Shown: positions 1-7,015 of the stretch, piece by piece
Numbering within the stretch: the stretch's first letter is position 1
How the letters are laid out: each line of letters opens with the position of its first letter
NCBI GenBank assembly: GCA_002329495.1
Contig: DCTH01000242.1
Coordinates: forward strand, 792-9,502
Length of the DNA stretch: 8,711 nucleotides
Direction: 5' to 3'
Origin: Syntrophothermus sp. UBA1445
GTDB lineage: Bacteria > Bacillota > Syntrophomonadia > Syntrophomonadales > DTU052
The notes under the pieces: generated by a model
The model's input: the letters and a program-made list of their open reading frames with translations, nothing else
Database searches by the model: none
Told to the model about the DNA's origin: nothing
Made by a program: the position numbers and the translations under genes

Positions 1-1316
1 CCGAGCCCAAAGCTATCATAACTTTTGATGCCTTGATTCCAATGGTAAAACCACTGGCAGAGGAATGTAATATTAAGATAGTCATGGTCACCAAGCTTAC
101 CGATTTCGTCAATGGTGCCGGGGTCAGCACCAAAGAAAGTCTTGGCTTGCCGGAAGGCTGGCACCATTTTTCTGAGTTCCTTAACAACTGCACCAATAAA
201 ATTCCCCCTCGTCCGGTTCTGGTAAAAGACGATCCGGCCTTAATTCAGTTCACGGGAGGAACCACCGGAACTCCCAAGGGAGCAACCCTGACCCAGGCAA
301 ACCTGGTTGCTGCCACCTTCCAGGTGGTAATGGCCGGGGCTTCCCTAATTGATTCCATCCAGATTGAGAGACGCACGGTTTTTGCAACACTGCCGCTATT
401 CCATGTGTACGGGGAAATTTGCTGCTTAATGTATGGATTGTTCTCTTTCGCAACCATAATACTGCTTCCTCGTTTTGAGATTGAAGAAGTGATCGACACT
501 ATTGAGGCCATTCCGGAGATAACTTTCTGGCCGGCGGTTCCTACCATGCTGACTGCATTCCTGAATCATCCCCGGGCACAGGCCATGGACCTGGGAAGGA
601 AGTTCAAATTCGTCAATAATGGTGCGGCACCTGCTCCGCTGGAACTGATCGAGAAAGCTAAGGACCTTAATGTCTACTTCAGTGAAGGTTGGGGGATGAG
701 TGAGACCACCTCCCTGGGCATCTCCAACCCGGTTATGGGGGTTAAGAAGCCCATGGGTATTGGGGTTCCTTACCCGGACAATGACATCAGGCTGGTTGAC
801 CCTGATACTCTGGAGGATGTGAAACAGGGTGAGCGGGGTGAGATCTGGATTAAGGGCGCGACGGTTATGAAGGGGTACTGGAACAATCCGGAGGAGACCG
901 CCAACCAGCTGCGGGACGGGTGGCTACGGACCGGAGACGTTGCTTATCAGGACGAGGATGGCTATGTGTTTATCGTCGACCGTACCAAGGATATGATAAT
1001 CGCTGGTGGATTCAATATCTACCCACGCGATATCGATGAGGTTTTGTTCAAGCATCCCAAGGTAAAAGACGTCATCACCGTCGGAATTCCCGATGCCTAC
1101 CGCGGAGAGACGGTTAAATCCTATGTACAGTTGGTGGAAGGCCAGACCGCTACCGAGGATGAACTGCGCGACTTCTGTCGGCAGCATTTAACTGCCTACA
1201 AAGTTCCCAAATTCATCGAATTCAGAACGGAACTCCCTCGTACCGCAGTGGGTAAAGCCCTGCGCCGGCTGCTCCGTGATGAAGAAATCGCCAAGATGAA
1301 TGAGAAAAAGGAATAA
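1..1316 (+). CDS. Acyl-CoA synthetase (AMP-forming), 5' end missing
   Basis: Ligase that activates a fatty or other carboxylic acid with ATP to an acyl-adenylate and then to acyl-CoA, in the cytoplasm or at the membrane. The reading frame is open to the left edge (first full codon at base 3, about 437 residues visible). Full-length FadD-type enzymes have roughly 500-560 residues, so about 100 N-terminal residues lie outside; the internal TTG at 33 is not a credible start. Visible ANL-superfamily motifs: the phosphate-binding loop TGGTTGTPKG (bases 252-281), GWGMSETT (about 687-710), WLRTGD followed by the DRTKDMI hinge (about 921-1000), GGFNIYPRDID in the C-terminal domain, and PRTAVGK with the catalytic lysine near base 1254. 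All core residues look intact, so it should be functional. The chain length of the substrate cannot be told. It is followed by its own terminator and faces mntH. Confidence 0.9.
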   Translation, partial: EPKAIITFDALIPMVKPLAEECNIKIVMVTKLTDFVNGAGVSTKESLGLPEGWHHFSEFLNNCTNKIPPRPVLVKDDPALIQFTGGTTGTPKGATLTQANLVAATFQVVMAGASLIDSIQIERRTVFATLPLFHVYGEICCLMYGLFSFATIILLPRFEIEEVIDTIEAIPEITFWPAVPTMLTAFLNHPRAQAMDLGRKFKFVNNGAAPAPLELIEKAKDLNVYFSEGWGMSETTSLGISNPVMGVKKPMGIGVPYPDNDIRLVDPDTLEDVKQGERGEIWIKGATVMKGYWNNPEETANQLRDGWLRTGDVAYQDEDGYVFIVDRTKDMIIAGGFNIYPRDIDEVLFKHPKVKDVITVGIPDAYRGETVKSYVQLVEGQTATEDELRDFCRQHLTAYKVPKFIEFRTELPRTAVGKALRRLLRDEEIAKMNEKKE

Positions 1317-1355
1317 AATTGATTACCTCCTGGGTTAGTATATAAATCTTTTGTG

Positions 1356-1386
1356 ACCGGCCAGCACTGCTGCAGTTCTGGCCGGT
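1356..1386 (+). terminator. Rho-independent terminator of the acyl-CoA synthetase
   Basis: A perfect 9-bp inverted repeat (ACCGGCCAG at 1356-1364, CTGGCCGGT at 1378-1386) encloses a loop that can itself pair ACTG with CAGT. It is followed on the plus strand by AATTTTATTTT. It sits 40 bases after the TAA of the synthetase and just before the stop of the convergent mntH. The U-rich tail is only on the plus-strand side; on the minus strand the hairpin is followed by an A-rich run, so it is a poor terminator for mntH. Confidence 0.8.
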
Positions 1387-1405
1387 AATTTTATTTTGGA
1401 TTAGT

Positions 1406-2710
1406 TTAGACGCCACCGGTGAAGGTGAGGTAGAGCAAGAGTGCGTTCAGCCCGATTATGACCGATGTTATGGCCCAGCCAATGTAGTTGACGATGGGGC
1501 GGTTTACCAGGCATCCCATCAGATCCTGGCGACGGGTAATCAACATCAAGGGGATGATGGCCGCTGGCAGGGCAAAGCTTAAAACCACCTGACTCATCAC
1601 CAGGGCCTCGATGGGGTTGACATTCAAAGCGATGATCACTATGGCCGGGGCCATGGTAATCAGCCTCATCAGGACCGGCGGAATTTTAAAGTTCAAAAAG
1701 CCCTGCATGATGGTCTGCCCGGCCATAGTTCCCACCGCGGAGGATGACAATCCCGATGCCAACAGGGCGATGCCAAAAGCCGCACTGGACATTGAACCAA
1801 CCAGAGGCCCCAGTGATTGGTGCGCTTCTTCAATCGAATCCACCATGATGCCCTGAGAGAAGAAAACCGCCGCCGACACAATGACTATGGCCGCATTGAT
1901 CAAAAAGGCGATATTCATGGCTACCGTAATATCGATCTTCTCCAGGCGGTAATGCGCCAGTTTTTTACGCTCACTGTGGGCACCATTGCGATATTGGACC
2001 AGCTCGGAATGAAGGTAAATTACATGGGGCATAACGGTGGCACCGAGCATGCCAACTGCGATTAGGACCGCTTCGCCACCGGGGAGGGAAGGAACGACGG
2101 TGTGGAAGGCAACTGCGGACCAGTCAGGTTTCGCCAGGAAGAGCTCGATAAAATAGGCTCCACATACCACAGCCACGAAACTGAAGATTATGGTTTCGAC
2201 CACTCTCTGTCCGTATTTGGCCATACCGGTTATGATCAGCGTTACCACTCCGGTGATCAGAGCGGCGTAAATAAGCGGGATATCAAACAACAGGTATATA
2301 CCCAGAGCAGCACCCAAAAACTCAGCAAGGTCGGTGGCCATGGCCGCAATTTCAGCTATGGCCCATAGGAACCAGTTCGCACTGCGGGGAAAAACCTGGG
2401 CGCACATCTGGGGGAGGTTACGGCCCGTGGCAATGCCCAGTTTGGCTGACAAAGTCTGCAGGAAAATCGCCATCAGGTTGCTCCAGAGGATGACCCAGAT
2501 CAAGGCATAGTTGAACTTGGACCCACCGGCTATGTTAGTTCCAAAGTTGCCGGGATCTATATAGGCTACACTAACCACGAATGCCGGGCCCAGATATTTG
2601 AAAAGCCCTTTAACCTGGGTTAGCAGCGAACTACGGTCCTTTGGCCCTATCTGACCCAACTCCAGCTCACCTGATTCCAGGGCCATACTCTCGCTGCGGA
2701 GCGGTACCAC
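1406..2710 (-). CDS. mntH: Nramp-family Mn2+/Fe2+ transporter MntH
   Basis: Proton-coupled divalent metal importer of the cytoplasmic membrane, 434 residues, a normal length for bacterial Nramp proteins. The hydrophobic profile fits about 11 membrane segments. The two metal-site signatures are present: DPGN in TM1 (Asp52, Asn55) and GATVMPH in TM6 (Met227, His229), followed by YLHSELVQ. The methionine is the residue that favours Mn/Fe over Mg. The start is GTG at 2710, supported by a GGGAGGAG ribosome site seven bases upstream; the in-frame ATG at 2686 has no comparable site. The first ~30 residues are a polar cytoplasmic extension. It is divergent from an MntR-type regulator, the usual arrangement for repression of Mn uptake when Mn is plentiful. 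Specificity for Mn rather than Fe is inferred from that partner. Confidence 0.92.
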   Translation of the reverse strand: MVPLRSESMALESGELELGQIGPKDRSSLLTQVKGLFKYLGPAFVVSVAYIDPGNFGTNIAGGSKFNYALIWVILWSNLMAIFLQTLSAKLGIATGRNLPQMCAQVFPRSANWFLWAIAEIAAMATDLAEFLGAALGIYLLFDIPLIYAALITGVVTLIITGMAKYGQRVVETIIFSFVAVVCGAYFIELFLAKPDWSAVAFHTVVPSLPGGEAVLIAVGMLGATVMPHVIYLHSELVQYRNGAHSERKKLAHYRLEKIDITVAMNIAFLINAAIVIVSAAVFFSQGIMVDSIEEAHQSLGPLVGSMSSAAFGIALLASGLSSSAVGTMAGQTIMQGFLNFKIPPVLMRLITMAPAIVIIALNVNPIEALVMSQVVLSFALPAAIIPLMLITRRQDLMGCLVNRPIVNYIGWAITSVIIGLNALLLYLTFTGGV

Positions 2711-2905
2711 ATTTATTCTCCTCCCTCAATACAATCCCGGGCAGAAATGTTGCCCGAGGCTTCTCAACTTTCTGTCAGTTAAAATGTGTTCCGAGTGTAC
2801 AATATGAAAAAAAGCGCATGGGGGTGATTAGTGGCTAAGACTTAATACTTTTGAACACCAAGCCGCATATACTTTTTACAAACAGGCGGGAAGCAGGTGA
2901 GTTCT
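2711..2905. promoter_or_regulatory. Divergent mntH-mntR intergenic region
   Basis: These 195 bases must hold the promoters of both mntH (leftward) and mntR (rightward). I see the mntH ribosome site (about 2718-2726, complement) and a 6-bp inverted repeat CGGGCA/TGCCCG with a 7-base spacer (2738-2756) in the mntH leader. A TACAAT at 2798-2803 could be a -10 box for mntR but has no good -35. I could not find a convincing MntR-type operator palindrome, so the assignment rests on gene orientation. Confidence 0.45.
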
Positions 2906-3364
2906 ATGAAGGAGGATGAGGAGTTTTTTACCTTCCGAGAGTTGATGAAGAGGGATGATGATCTTCTGACTGCTTCAATGGAGGACTACCTGGAGATGGT
3001 CTATCGACTGTCCCGGGAAAGTGGATTCACCAGGGTAAACGAACTGGCCTCGTCCCTCAATGTCCAGCCGCCATCGGTGAGCAAGATGATTCAGAAACTT
3101 GCTGAACAGGGAATGGTGAATTATGAGAAGTACGGTTATATAACATTGACCCGCAAAGGCAAAAAATTGGGGAAAGAATTGCTGTATCGTCATCAGGTGG
3201 TGGAGGATTTCTTAAGGCTCCTGGGGGTCTCGGAGGGACTTCTGGAGCAGACGGAAAAAATAGAACATACCCTTCACCCGCCGACTCTAAAGGAACTCGC
3301 CCGATTGGTGAGGTTTTTCAAGGAACGCCCGGAACTAGTCTCGGATTACCGGAACACTGAGTAG
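2906..3364 (+). CDS. mntR: MntR-type manganese-responsive repressor (DtxR family)
   Basis: Metal-dependent DNA-binding repressor, expected to shut off mntH when Mn2+ is abundant. With the ATG at 2906 it has 152 residues. After a polar ~20-residue extension, the body aligns with Bacillus subtilis MntR recalled from memory: winged helix-turn-helix (ASMEDYLEMVY, then TRVNELASSLNVQPPSVSKM, wing YEKYGYITLT), then the dimer helices (YRHQVVEDFLRLLGV, IEHTLHP). All six metal ligands of B. subtilis MntR (Asp8, Glu11, His77, Glu99, Glu102, His103) appear conserved, which favours Mn sensing over an iron-type DtxR. There is no SH3-like third domain, as in MntR. Start choice: AGGTGA at 2895-2900 lies five bases before ATG 2906; an in-frame GTG at 2897 (155 residues) overlaps that site and is less likely. 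Confidence 0.88.
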   Translation: MKEDEEFFTFRELMKRDDDLLTASMEDYLEMVYRLSRESGFTRVNELASSLNVQPPSVSKMIQKLAEQGMVNYEKYGYITLTRKGKKLGKELLYRHQVVEDFLRLLGVSEGLLEQTEKIEHTLHPPTLKELARLVRFFKERPELVSDYRNTE

Positions 3365-3485
3365 GTGGTTGGGGAAGTGTTAAGACATAGGTAACATTAC
3401 GTGAAAAACGACAGAAAACTACTGCTTTTCATGGGAATTGCCACACTTGCGGGGGGTTATTGATGAGGCCAAGCGAGCCTCCCGG
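3365..3485. other. Convergent intergenic region, mntR / YhcN-type lipoprotein gene
   Basis: This 121-base spacer lies between two convergent genes. It holds a short inverted repeat GAGGC/GCCTC (3465-3469 and 3477-3481, 7-base loop) just past the lipoprotein stop codon. On neither strand is it followed by a run of T, so it is at best a weak terminator. I see no other gene or repeat. Confidence 0.4.
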
Positions 3486-3932
3486 TTACATGTCGCTTAT
3501 TACCTTGTTTACCTTGGCTTTGAAATCAGCTGGTGATGAATATGTTGCTTTCCGTGCTTCCTTTTCCAGCTGTCGCAGTTGTTGGAACAGTTTTTTGTCA
3601 CTGCTGAGGTAGACGTGAAATCCCGGGTTAGCCGACTTAACCCGCTGTCGGGCCTGGTCCCGGATGGATTTGATCCGCAGGCGGTTGAAACCACTGACTT
3701 TTATGGCTACGGCAATGTCCTGATCCACAACTGCCGCAGTACAGTCTTCAATTTCTTCGGCTTTTGCTGCCGTGGCTTTTACCTTTGCCGCTCTTTGGGG
3801 ATCAATAGATATCTGCTGATTGGCCTGGGGTCTGTGTTCTGGCCGCGGTTTTATGGGCACAGAGGTCTGTCCGCAGCCTGCCAGCATCAGGATTATGCAT
3901 ATTACCGTCAATATGGATACGATTCTTGCCAT
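3486..3932 (-). CDS. YhcN/YlaJ-type sporulation lipoprotein
   Basis: Predicted 148-residue lipoprotein. An N-terminal hydrophobic signal (about residues 4-18) ends in the lipobox LAGC with Cys20 as the lipid-modified residue. A Pro/Gln-rich linker (25-45) follows, then a domain with EDCTAAVVDQDIAVAIKV, a basic segment RDQARQRVKSANPGFHVYLSS and a charged helical C-terminus. This pattern (small lipoprotein, conserved A-x-V-D-x-x-x-A-V-A-I core) is that of the YhcN/YlaJ family of spore lipoproteins, some of which sit in the inner spore membrane. It is the last gene of the spoVA-like operon, 13 bases after spoVAEb, with AGAGGGG as ribosome site about six bases before the ATG. Its biochemical role is unknown; placement suggests it supports the SpoVA channel or germination. 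Confidence 0.82.
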   Translation of the reverse strand: MARIVSILTVICIILMLAGCGQTSVPIKPRPEHRPQANQQISIDPQRAAKVKATAAKAEEIEDCTAAVVDQDIAVAIKVSGFNRLRIKSIRDQARQRVKSANPGFHVYLSSDKKLFQQLRQLEKEARKATYSSPADFKAKVNKVISDM

Positions 3933-3945
3933 TGCTAACCCCTCT

Positions 3946-4308
3946 TTATCCCTTTGATTTGAAAAACAGGGAAGCTATAAAGCCAAAGATAATGGCTGAT
4001 GAAATACCGGCACTGGTTACCTCAAATATCCCGGTCAGGATTCCCACCAGTCCAGTACGTTCGGCCTCCGTCAATGCGCCGTGCAACAGGGAGTTGCCAA
4101 AGCTGGTTATCGGGACGGTAGCCCCTGCACCGGCAAATTCAATCAGGGGTTCGTAGAGACCAAAACCGCCCAGAACGGCTCCAGAGACCACCAGGATGCT
4201 CATGACATGAGATGGGGTCAGCATAGCTACATCGAGCATCAGCTGGCCTATGACACAGATTAATCCGCCCACCACAAAGGCCCAGAAATATGTTTCCAAA
4301 AGAATCAC
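3946..4308 (-). CDS. spoVAE: Stage V sporulation protein AE (SpoVAEb)
   Basis: Small integral membrane protein of the SpoVA complex that moves Ca-dipicolinic acid into the forespore and out at germination. It has 120 residues, close to the ~116 of B. subtilis SpoVAEb. Hydrophobic stretches lie at about residues 7-25, 35-52 and 96-116. The family signature runs [10 protein letters not shown] ... LTPSHVMS ... [21 protein letters not shown] ... [18 protein letters not shown]. It is related to SpoVAC in the same operon (shared GGxIC-xGQ and AGAGxxVPxTxFxNS). The start is uncertain: GTG at 4308 overlaps the TGA of spoVAD by four bases but has GGGGA almost against it, while a TTG three codons later (4299) is seven bases from GGAG. 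Both imply translational coupling to spoVAD. Confidence 0.93.
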   Translation of the reverse strand: MILLETYFWAFVVGGLICVIGQLMLDVAMLTPSHVMSILVVSGAVLGGFGLYEPLIEFAGAGATVPITSFGNSLLHGALTEAERTGLVGILTGIFEVTSAGISSAIIFGFIASLFFKSKG

Positions 4309-5318
4309 TCCCCGTGGTCGATTTCAATGGCTACCGCATGGGCAATACAGGGGATAGAGTCCTTCTGCTGGTATGAGAGCGGGGACAGGAGGGCCCCGGT
4401 TGCCACTACCAGTATTCGATCCAACTCACCTTTCTTCATGCGGTTGATTAGGTGCCCATAGGTGACGATGGCTGAACAACCGCAACCGCTGCCCCCGGCA
4501 ATTACGGGCTGATCTTCACTGTAAATCAGGATTCCGCAATCGGTGAAACGGTCGTCAGGGATTTTTATCCCATGTTTCTTTAACAGATCCCGGGCGATCC
4601 CATGGCCTACCCGGCCCAGGTCTCCGGTGGCAATAAGGTCATAGTGGTCAGTATCGAGATCGAGGTCGCGGAAATGCGCGGTAATGGTGTTCACGGCGGC
4701 TGGTGCCATGGCACTGCCCATGTTAAAGGGATCCGATATCCCCATGTCGATCACCCGCCCGATGGTGGCCGACGTGGTCCGGGGGCCCTGGCCCTGACTG
4801 CTCAGCAGTGCGGCTCCGGCTCCGGTAACTGTCCACTGGGCGGTGGGAGGCTTTTGCCCCCCATATTCAGTGGGGTAACGGAATTGTTTTTCTACGGTGG
4901 CATTGTGGCTTACGGCCGCGCACATCACATGCCGGGCGGAGCCGCTGCTCACAATCAGCGAACCCAGGGCAAGTGATTCCATGCTGGTTGAGCAGGCCCC
5001 GAAAAGGCCGAGAAATGGAACAGCAAGGGTGCGAGCGGCAAAGCTGCTGGGGGTTATCTGGTTTACCAGGTCGCCGCTTAAGAAAAACTGGATATCTTCC
5101 TTCTGGATACCGGCCTTTGATGTGGCCTTTTCACAGGCTTCCTCCAGCATTTTCCTTTCCGCTTTTTCGAAGCTCTCCTGTCCCAGCCAGAGGTCTCCGT
5201 GCAGGAGATCGAAATCGCGGGCCAGCGGGCCCTGACCCTCAGTAGGTCCAGCAACTGTTCCCGTGGAAACGATCACCGGTTTTTGGTTAAAGACCCAGGT
5301 CTGGTGTCCCTTAAGCAC
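4305..5318 (-). CDS. spoVAD: Stage V sporulation protein AD (SpoVAD)
   Basis: Soluble thiolase-fold subunit of the SpoVA complex; in Bacillus it binds dipicolinic acid at the outer face of the inner spore membrane. It has 337 residues, the normal length. Signatures: [23 protein letters not shown] near the N-terminus, [17 protein letters not shown] (about 80-96), [13 protein letters not shown] with Cys109 in the position of the thiolase nucleophile, [47 protein letters not shown] and [11 protein letters not shown]. No frameshift or missing block is visible. The start is GTG at 5318, with GGAGGGGG six bases upstream. It begins one base after the spoVAC stop codon, and its own stop overlaps spoVAEb, so the three SpoVA proteins are probably made together. 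Confidence 0.96.
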   Translation of the reverse strand: MLKGHQTWVFNQKPVIVSTGTVAGPTEGQGPLARDFDLLHGDLWLGQESFEKAERKMLEEACEKATSKAGIQKEDIQFFLSGDLVNQITPSSFAARTLAVPFLGLFGACSTSMESLALGSLIVSSGSARHVMCAAVSHNATVEKQFRYPTEYGGQKPPTAQWTVTGAGAALLSSQGQGPRTTSATIGRVIDMGISDPFNMGSAMAPAAVNTITAHFRDLDLDTDHYDLIATGDLGRVGHGIARDLLKKHGIKIPDDRFTDCGILIYSEDQPVIAGGSGCGCSAIVTYGHLINRMKKGELDRILVVATGALLSPLSYQQKDSIPCIAHAVAIEIDHGE

Positions 5319-5319
5319 T

Positions 5320-5799
5320 TTAGCCCCCTCCCAGCATGGTAATAATGGTCTTGATCAGGGCCACCACGAACGCCGCGAAAACACCAAACACTATGACCGA
5401 ACCGGCGAGCTTGAACATATTGCTTCCTACTCCCAGGACATAACCCTCGGTGCGGTGTTCAATAGCTGCGGAGGCGATGGAATTGGCAAACCCGGTCACC
5501 GGAACCGCAGTACCGGCACCAGCCCACTGTCCGAAATGATCATACACCCCGGCACTGGTCAGAATCACCGAGATAAGGATCAAAACAGCGACCGTGGGAC
5601 TGCCGGCGGTTTTTTCGGTAAAATCAAAGTTCCAAATAAAAAAGTCCTGGATAAACTGACCCAGGAGACAAATGCTCCCACCCACAAAAAAGGCTTTCAC
5701 ACAGTTGAACAGTACCGAACGTTTGGGTTCCCGGGCCTGGGCAAAGTCCTGGTATTCCTGTTGGGTGGGAGTCAGCTTTTTTTTGGCTTTCTCAGACAT
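5320..5799 (-). CDS. spoVAC: Stage V sporulation protein AC (SpoVAC)
   Basis: Membrane subunit of the SpoVA channel; B. subtilis SpoVAC has been reported to behave as a mechanosensitive channel. It has 159 residues, slightly longer than the ~150 of B. subtilis. A charged N-terminal tail (1-29) is followed by hydrophobic segments at about 32-50, 68-86 and 131-155 and the conserved reentrant-like stretch WAGAGTAVPVTGFANSIASAA (about 92-112, shown in part). The ATG at 5799 is preceded by a perfect AAGGAGG at seven bases. It starts 47 bases after the DUF421 gene and runs directly into spoVAD. The operon lacks spoVAA, spoVAB and spoVAF, as in the second-type (spoVA2) loci. Confidence 0.95.
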   Translation of the reverse strand: MSEKAKKKLTPTQQEYQDFAQAREPKRSVLFNCVKAFFVGGSICLLGQFIQDFFIWNFDFTEKTAGSPTVAVLILISVILTSAGVYDHFGQWAGAGTAVPVTGFANSIASAAIEHRTEGYVLGVGSNMFKLAGSVIVFGVFAAFVVALIKTIITMLGGG

Positions 5800-5846
5800 C
5801 TTGTGGCCTCCTTACGTGGCGCTGCTTTCCGGGCGTTTGGAACAGA

Positions 5847-6707
5847 TTACCTTGCCAGAAGTGGTTCCAGGTCTTTAATAATATTATGTAAAGTGTGGGC
5901 GTTTTCCCCGTACATGGTCCGGGCTTTGGCGTCTCTGGTTGCCAGGGCATACACCTCACAGTCGGCCTGACATTTTTTCAGGGTAGCCAGAGTCATCTCC
6001 CTGGTTGTGGGTTTGGGAATTTGGATGGCATCATCATAAAGGTCGAGGTAAAGCTGACCGGTTGCATCCGCCTGGGCGATAAAGATGTTCTCGACTGCCA
6101 CCCCGGCCTTATTGATCTCGGTCAACAGCCAGTTGCGGTTGAGGCCCATGGCGGTAAGGGCTTCATCCATTATATTGCCATCCAGGATTACCGTCTGGGG
6201 TACACTTTCCTCGGCAACCTTTATCCCCATAGTTTTGGGGGTTAGTGTCTGTTGCTCTTTTTTAAGCAGCACATTTACATCACCGGTTGGTTCGAGCACC
6301 GCAAATTCCACATCAGCGAAGTTGAAGACGTTTTTTTGACGCAACATCCCCAAAAAATCTTCGGGAGTCAGGCGGGATTCCAACAGTTTATCGTCCAGAA
6401 CCCGGCCATGGTTTACCAGAACCGTTTCTTTGCCTTGATACAGATCCCGGACCATCTTGAATTTCAAGGAAAGCGCGTAGAGTGCGACTGGTAACACGAT
6501 CCAGACACCCAGCGATATCAGCCCATTTATCAGATCCGGAGTTATATCCAGTGACAACGCGGCTGCCATAACTCCGATGGCGATTACGACCGTCAGGTCA
6601 AAAAGGGCCAGACGGGAAATGGCCCGTTTGCCCAGTTGGCGGACCATAAACCACAACAGAAAGAATACCCCGGCGGAGCGAGCTATTATTATCAACCATT
6701 CCGGCAT
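5847..6707 (-). CDS. 2duf: 2Duf-type membrane protein: DUF421 (YetF) with C-terminal DUF1657-like domain
   Basis: Predicted inner-spore-membrane protein of 286 residues. The N-terminus has three hydrophobic segments (about 5-21, 36-55, 62-82) with the YetF signature VRQLGKRAISRLALFDLTV. A soluble DUF421 region follows (about 85-225: NHGRVLDDKLLESRLTPEDFLGMLRQKNV, shown for orientation only in part; then VILDGNIMDEALTAMGLNRNWL). Residues 236-284 align without gaps to the DUF1657 protein encoded at 7077-7283 (17 of 49 identical, including TL..LK..QA..E and IIxxLEP). DUF421 plus DUF1657 is the architecture of 2Duf from the spoVA2mob operon, reported to raise spore wet-heat resistance. ATG 6707 has AGGGGA seven bases upstream; it starts 21 bases after the preceding DUF1657 gene. 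The molecular mechanism is not known. Confidence 0.9.
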   Translation of the reverse strand: MPEWLIIIARSAGVFFLLWFMVRQLGKRAISRLALFDLTVVIAIGVMAAALSLDITPDLINGLISLGVWIVLPVALYALSLKFKMVRDLYQGKETVLVNHGRVLDDKLLESRLTPEDFLGMLRQKNVFNFADVEFAVLEPTGDVNVLLKKEQQTLTPKTMGIKVAEESVPQTVILDGNIMDEALTAMGLNRNWLLTEINKAGVAVENIFIAQADATGQLYLDLYDDAIQIPKPTTREMTLATLKKCQADCEVYALATRDAKARTMYGENAHTLHNIIKDLEPLLAR

Positions 6708-6728
6708 AGTATTTCCCCTTATAGATAA

Positions 6729-6935
6729 TCAGAAGCCTTTGTACTGTGGTTCCTGATACTCCAATTCACCAATGCGCTGCTCCATCTTGTTGATGATAAC
6801 GCTCAGCTTTTCGGAGTCTGATGCGAGGAGTTTTTGTGTAGCTGGTATTTTTTCAATGGATGCCATGCCTTCCAGGGTTGCTCTTACCCCCTTGAGACTG
6901 GCAACGGTTTGCTTAACCTGTGAAGCTACGGTCAT
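6729..6935 (-). CDS. DUF1657 family small protein (second copy)
   Basis: A 68-residue soluble, mostly helical protein of unknown function, typical of DUF1657 members next to spoVA2-type operons. It is 46% identical without gaps (31 of 68) to the product of 7077-7283; the ends are most alike (MTVxSQxKQT at the start, QEPQYKGF at the end) and the middle has diverged. Start choice: ATG 6935 has AGGTGA seven bases upstream and gives exactly the length of its paralogue; an in-frame GTG at 6941 (70 residues) is too close to that site. It is followed by the DUF421 gene after 21 bases. A candidate sigma-G promoter lies just upstream (6968-6997). Confidence 0.87.
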   Translation of the reverse strand: MTVASQVKQTVASLKGVRATLEGMASIEKIPATQKLLASDSEKLSVIINKMEQRIGELEYQEPQYKGF

Positions 6936-6967
6936 TTTCACATCACCTGTAAACCTTATCCTTCCAA

Positions 6968-6997
6968 TATTGTGCTTAACATGCCCGCGTTATATTC
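6968..6997 (-). promoter_or_regulatory. Candidate forespore (sigma-G) promoter before second DUF1657 gene
   Basis: Read on the minus strand: -35 GAATA (6993-6997), an 18-base spacer, and -10 CACAATA (6968-6974). The B. subtilis sigma-G consensus as I recall it is GHATR-N18-CATNHTA, so the -35 fits fully, the spacing is exact, and the -10 differs at one specified base. Transcription would start near 6961, about 25 bases before the ATG at 6935, leaving room for the AGGTGA ribosome site. This is pattern matching only. Confidence 0.45.
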
Positions 6998-7015
6998 CTG
7001 TAATGTGAGAGGGGA

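Noticed and set aside
33..1316. TTG at 33 as the true start of the acyl-CoA synthetase
   Set aside because: The frame stays open to base 3 with plausible residues (EPKAIITFDA), there is no ribosome site, and about 100 residues of the family's N-terminal domain would be missing.
2761..2880. Specific sigma-A promoters and MntR boxes for mntH and mntR
   Set aside because: Candidate -10 boxes such as TACAAT (2798-2803) and TATACT (about 2867-2872) have no acceptable -35 at 16-18 bases, and no convincing AT-rich MntR-like palindrome was found.
3465..3481. Terminator for the spoVA-type operon or mntR
   Set aside because: Only a 5-bp stem and no T-rich tail on either strand; kept only as a remark on the spacer.
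3579..3938. 119-codon plus-strand open frame
   Set aside because: It lies antisense to the lipoprotein gene, has no ribosome site, and gives a Cys/Phe/Tyr-rich translation with no recognisable domain; the opposite strand has a clear lipobox protein.
4602..5245. Several plus-strand open frames of 90-124 codons
   Set aside because: They are shadows of spoVAD, whose conserved motifs run unbroken on the other strand.
5263..5970. 235-codon plus-strand open frame
   Set aside because: It spans the antisense of three genuine genes (spoVAD start, spoVAC, end of the DUF421 gene) and their junctions; the translation has no family features.
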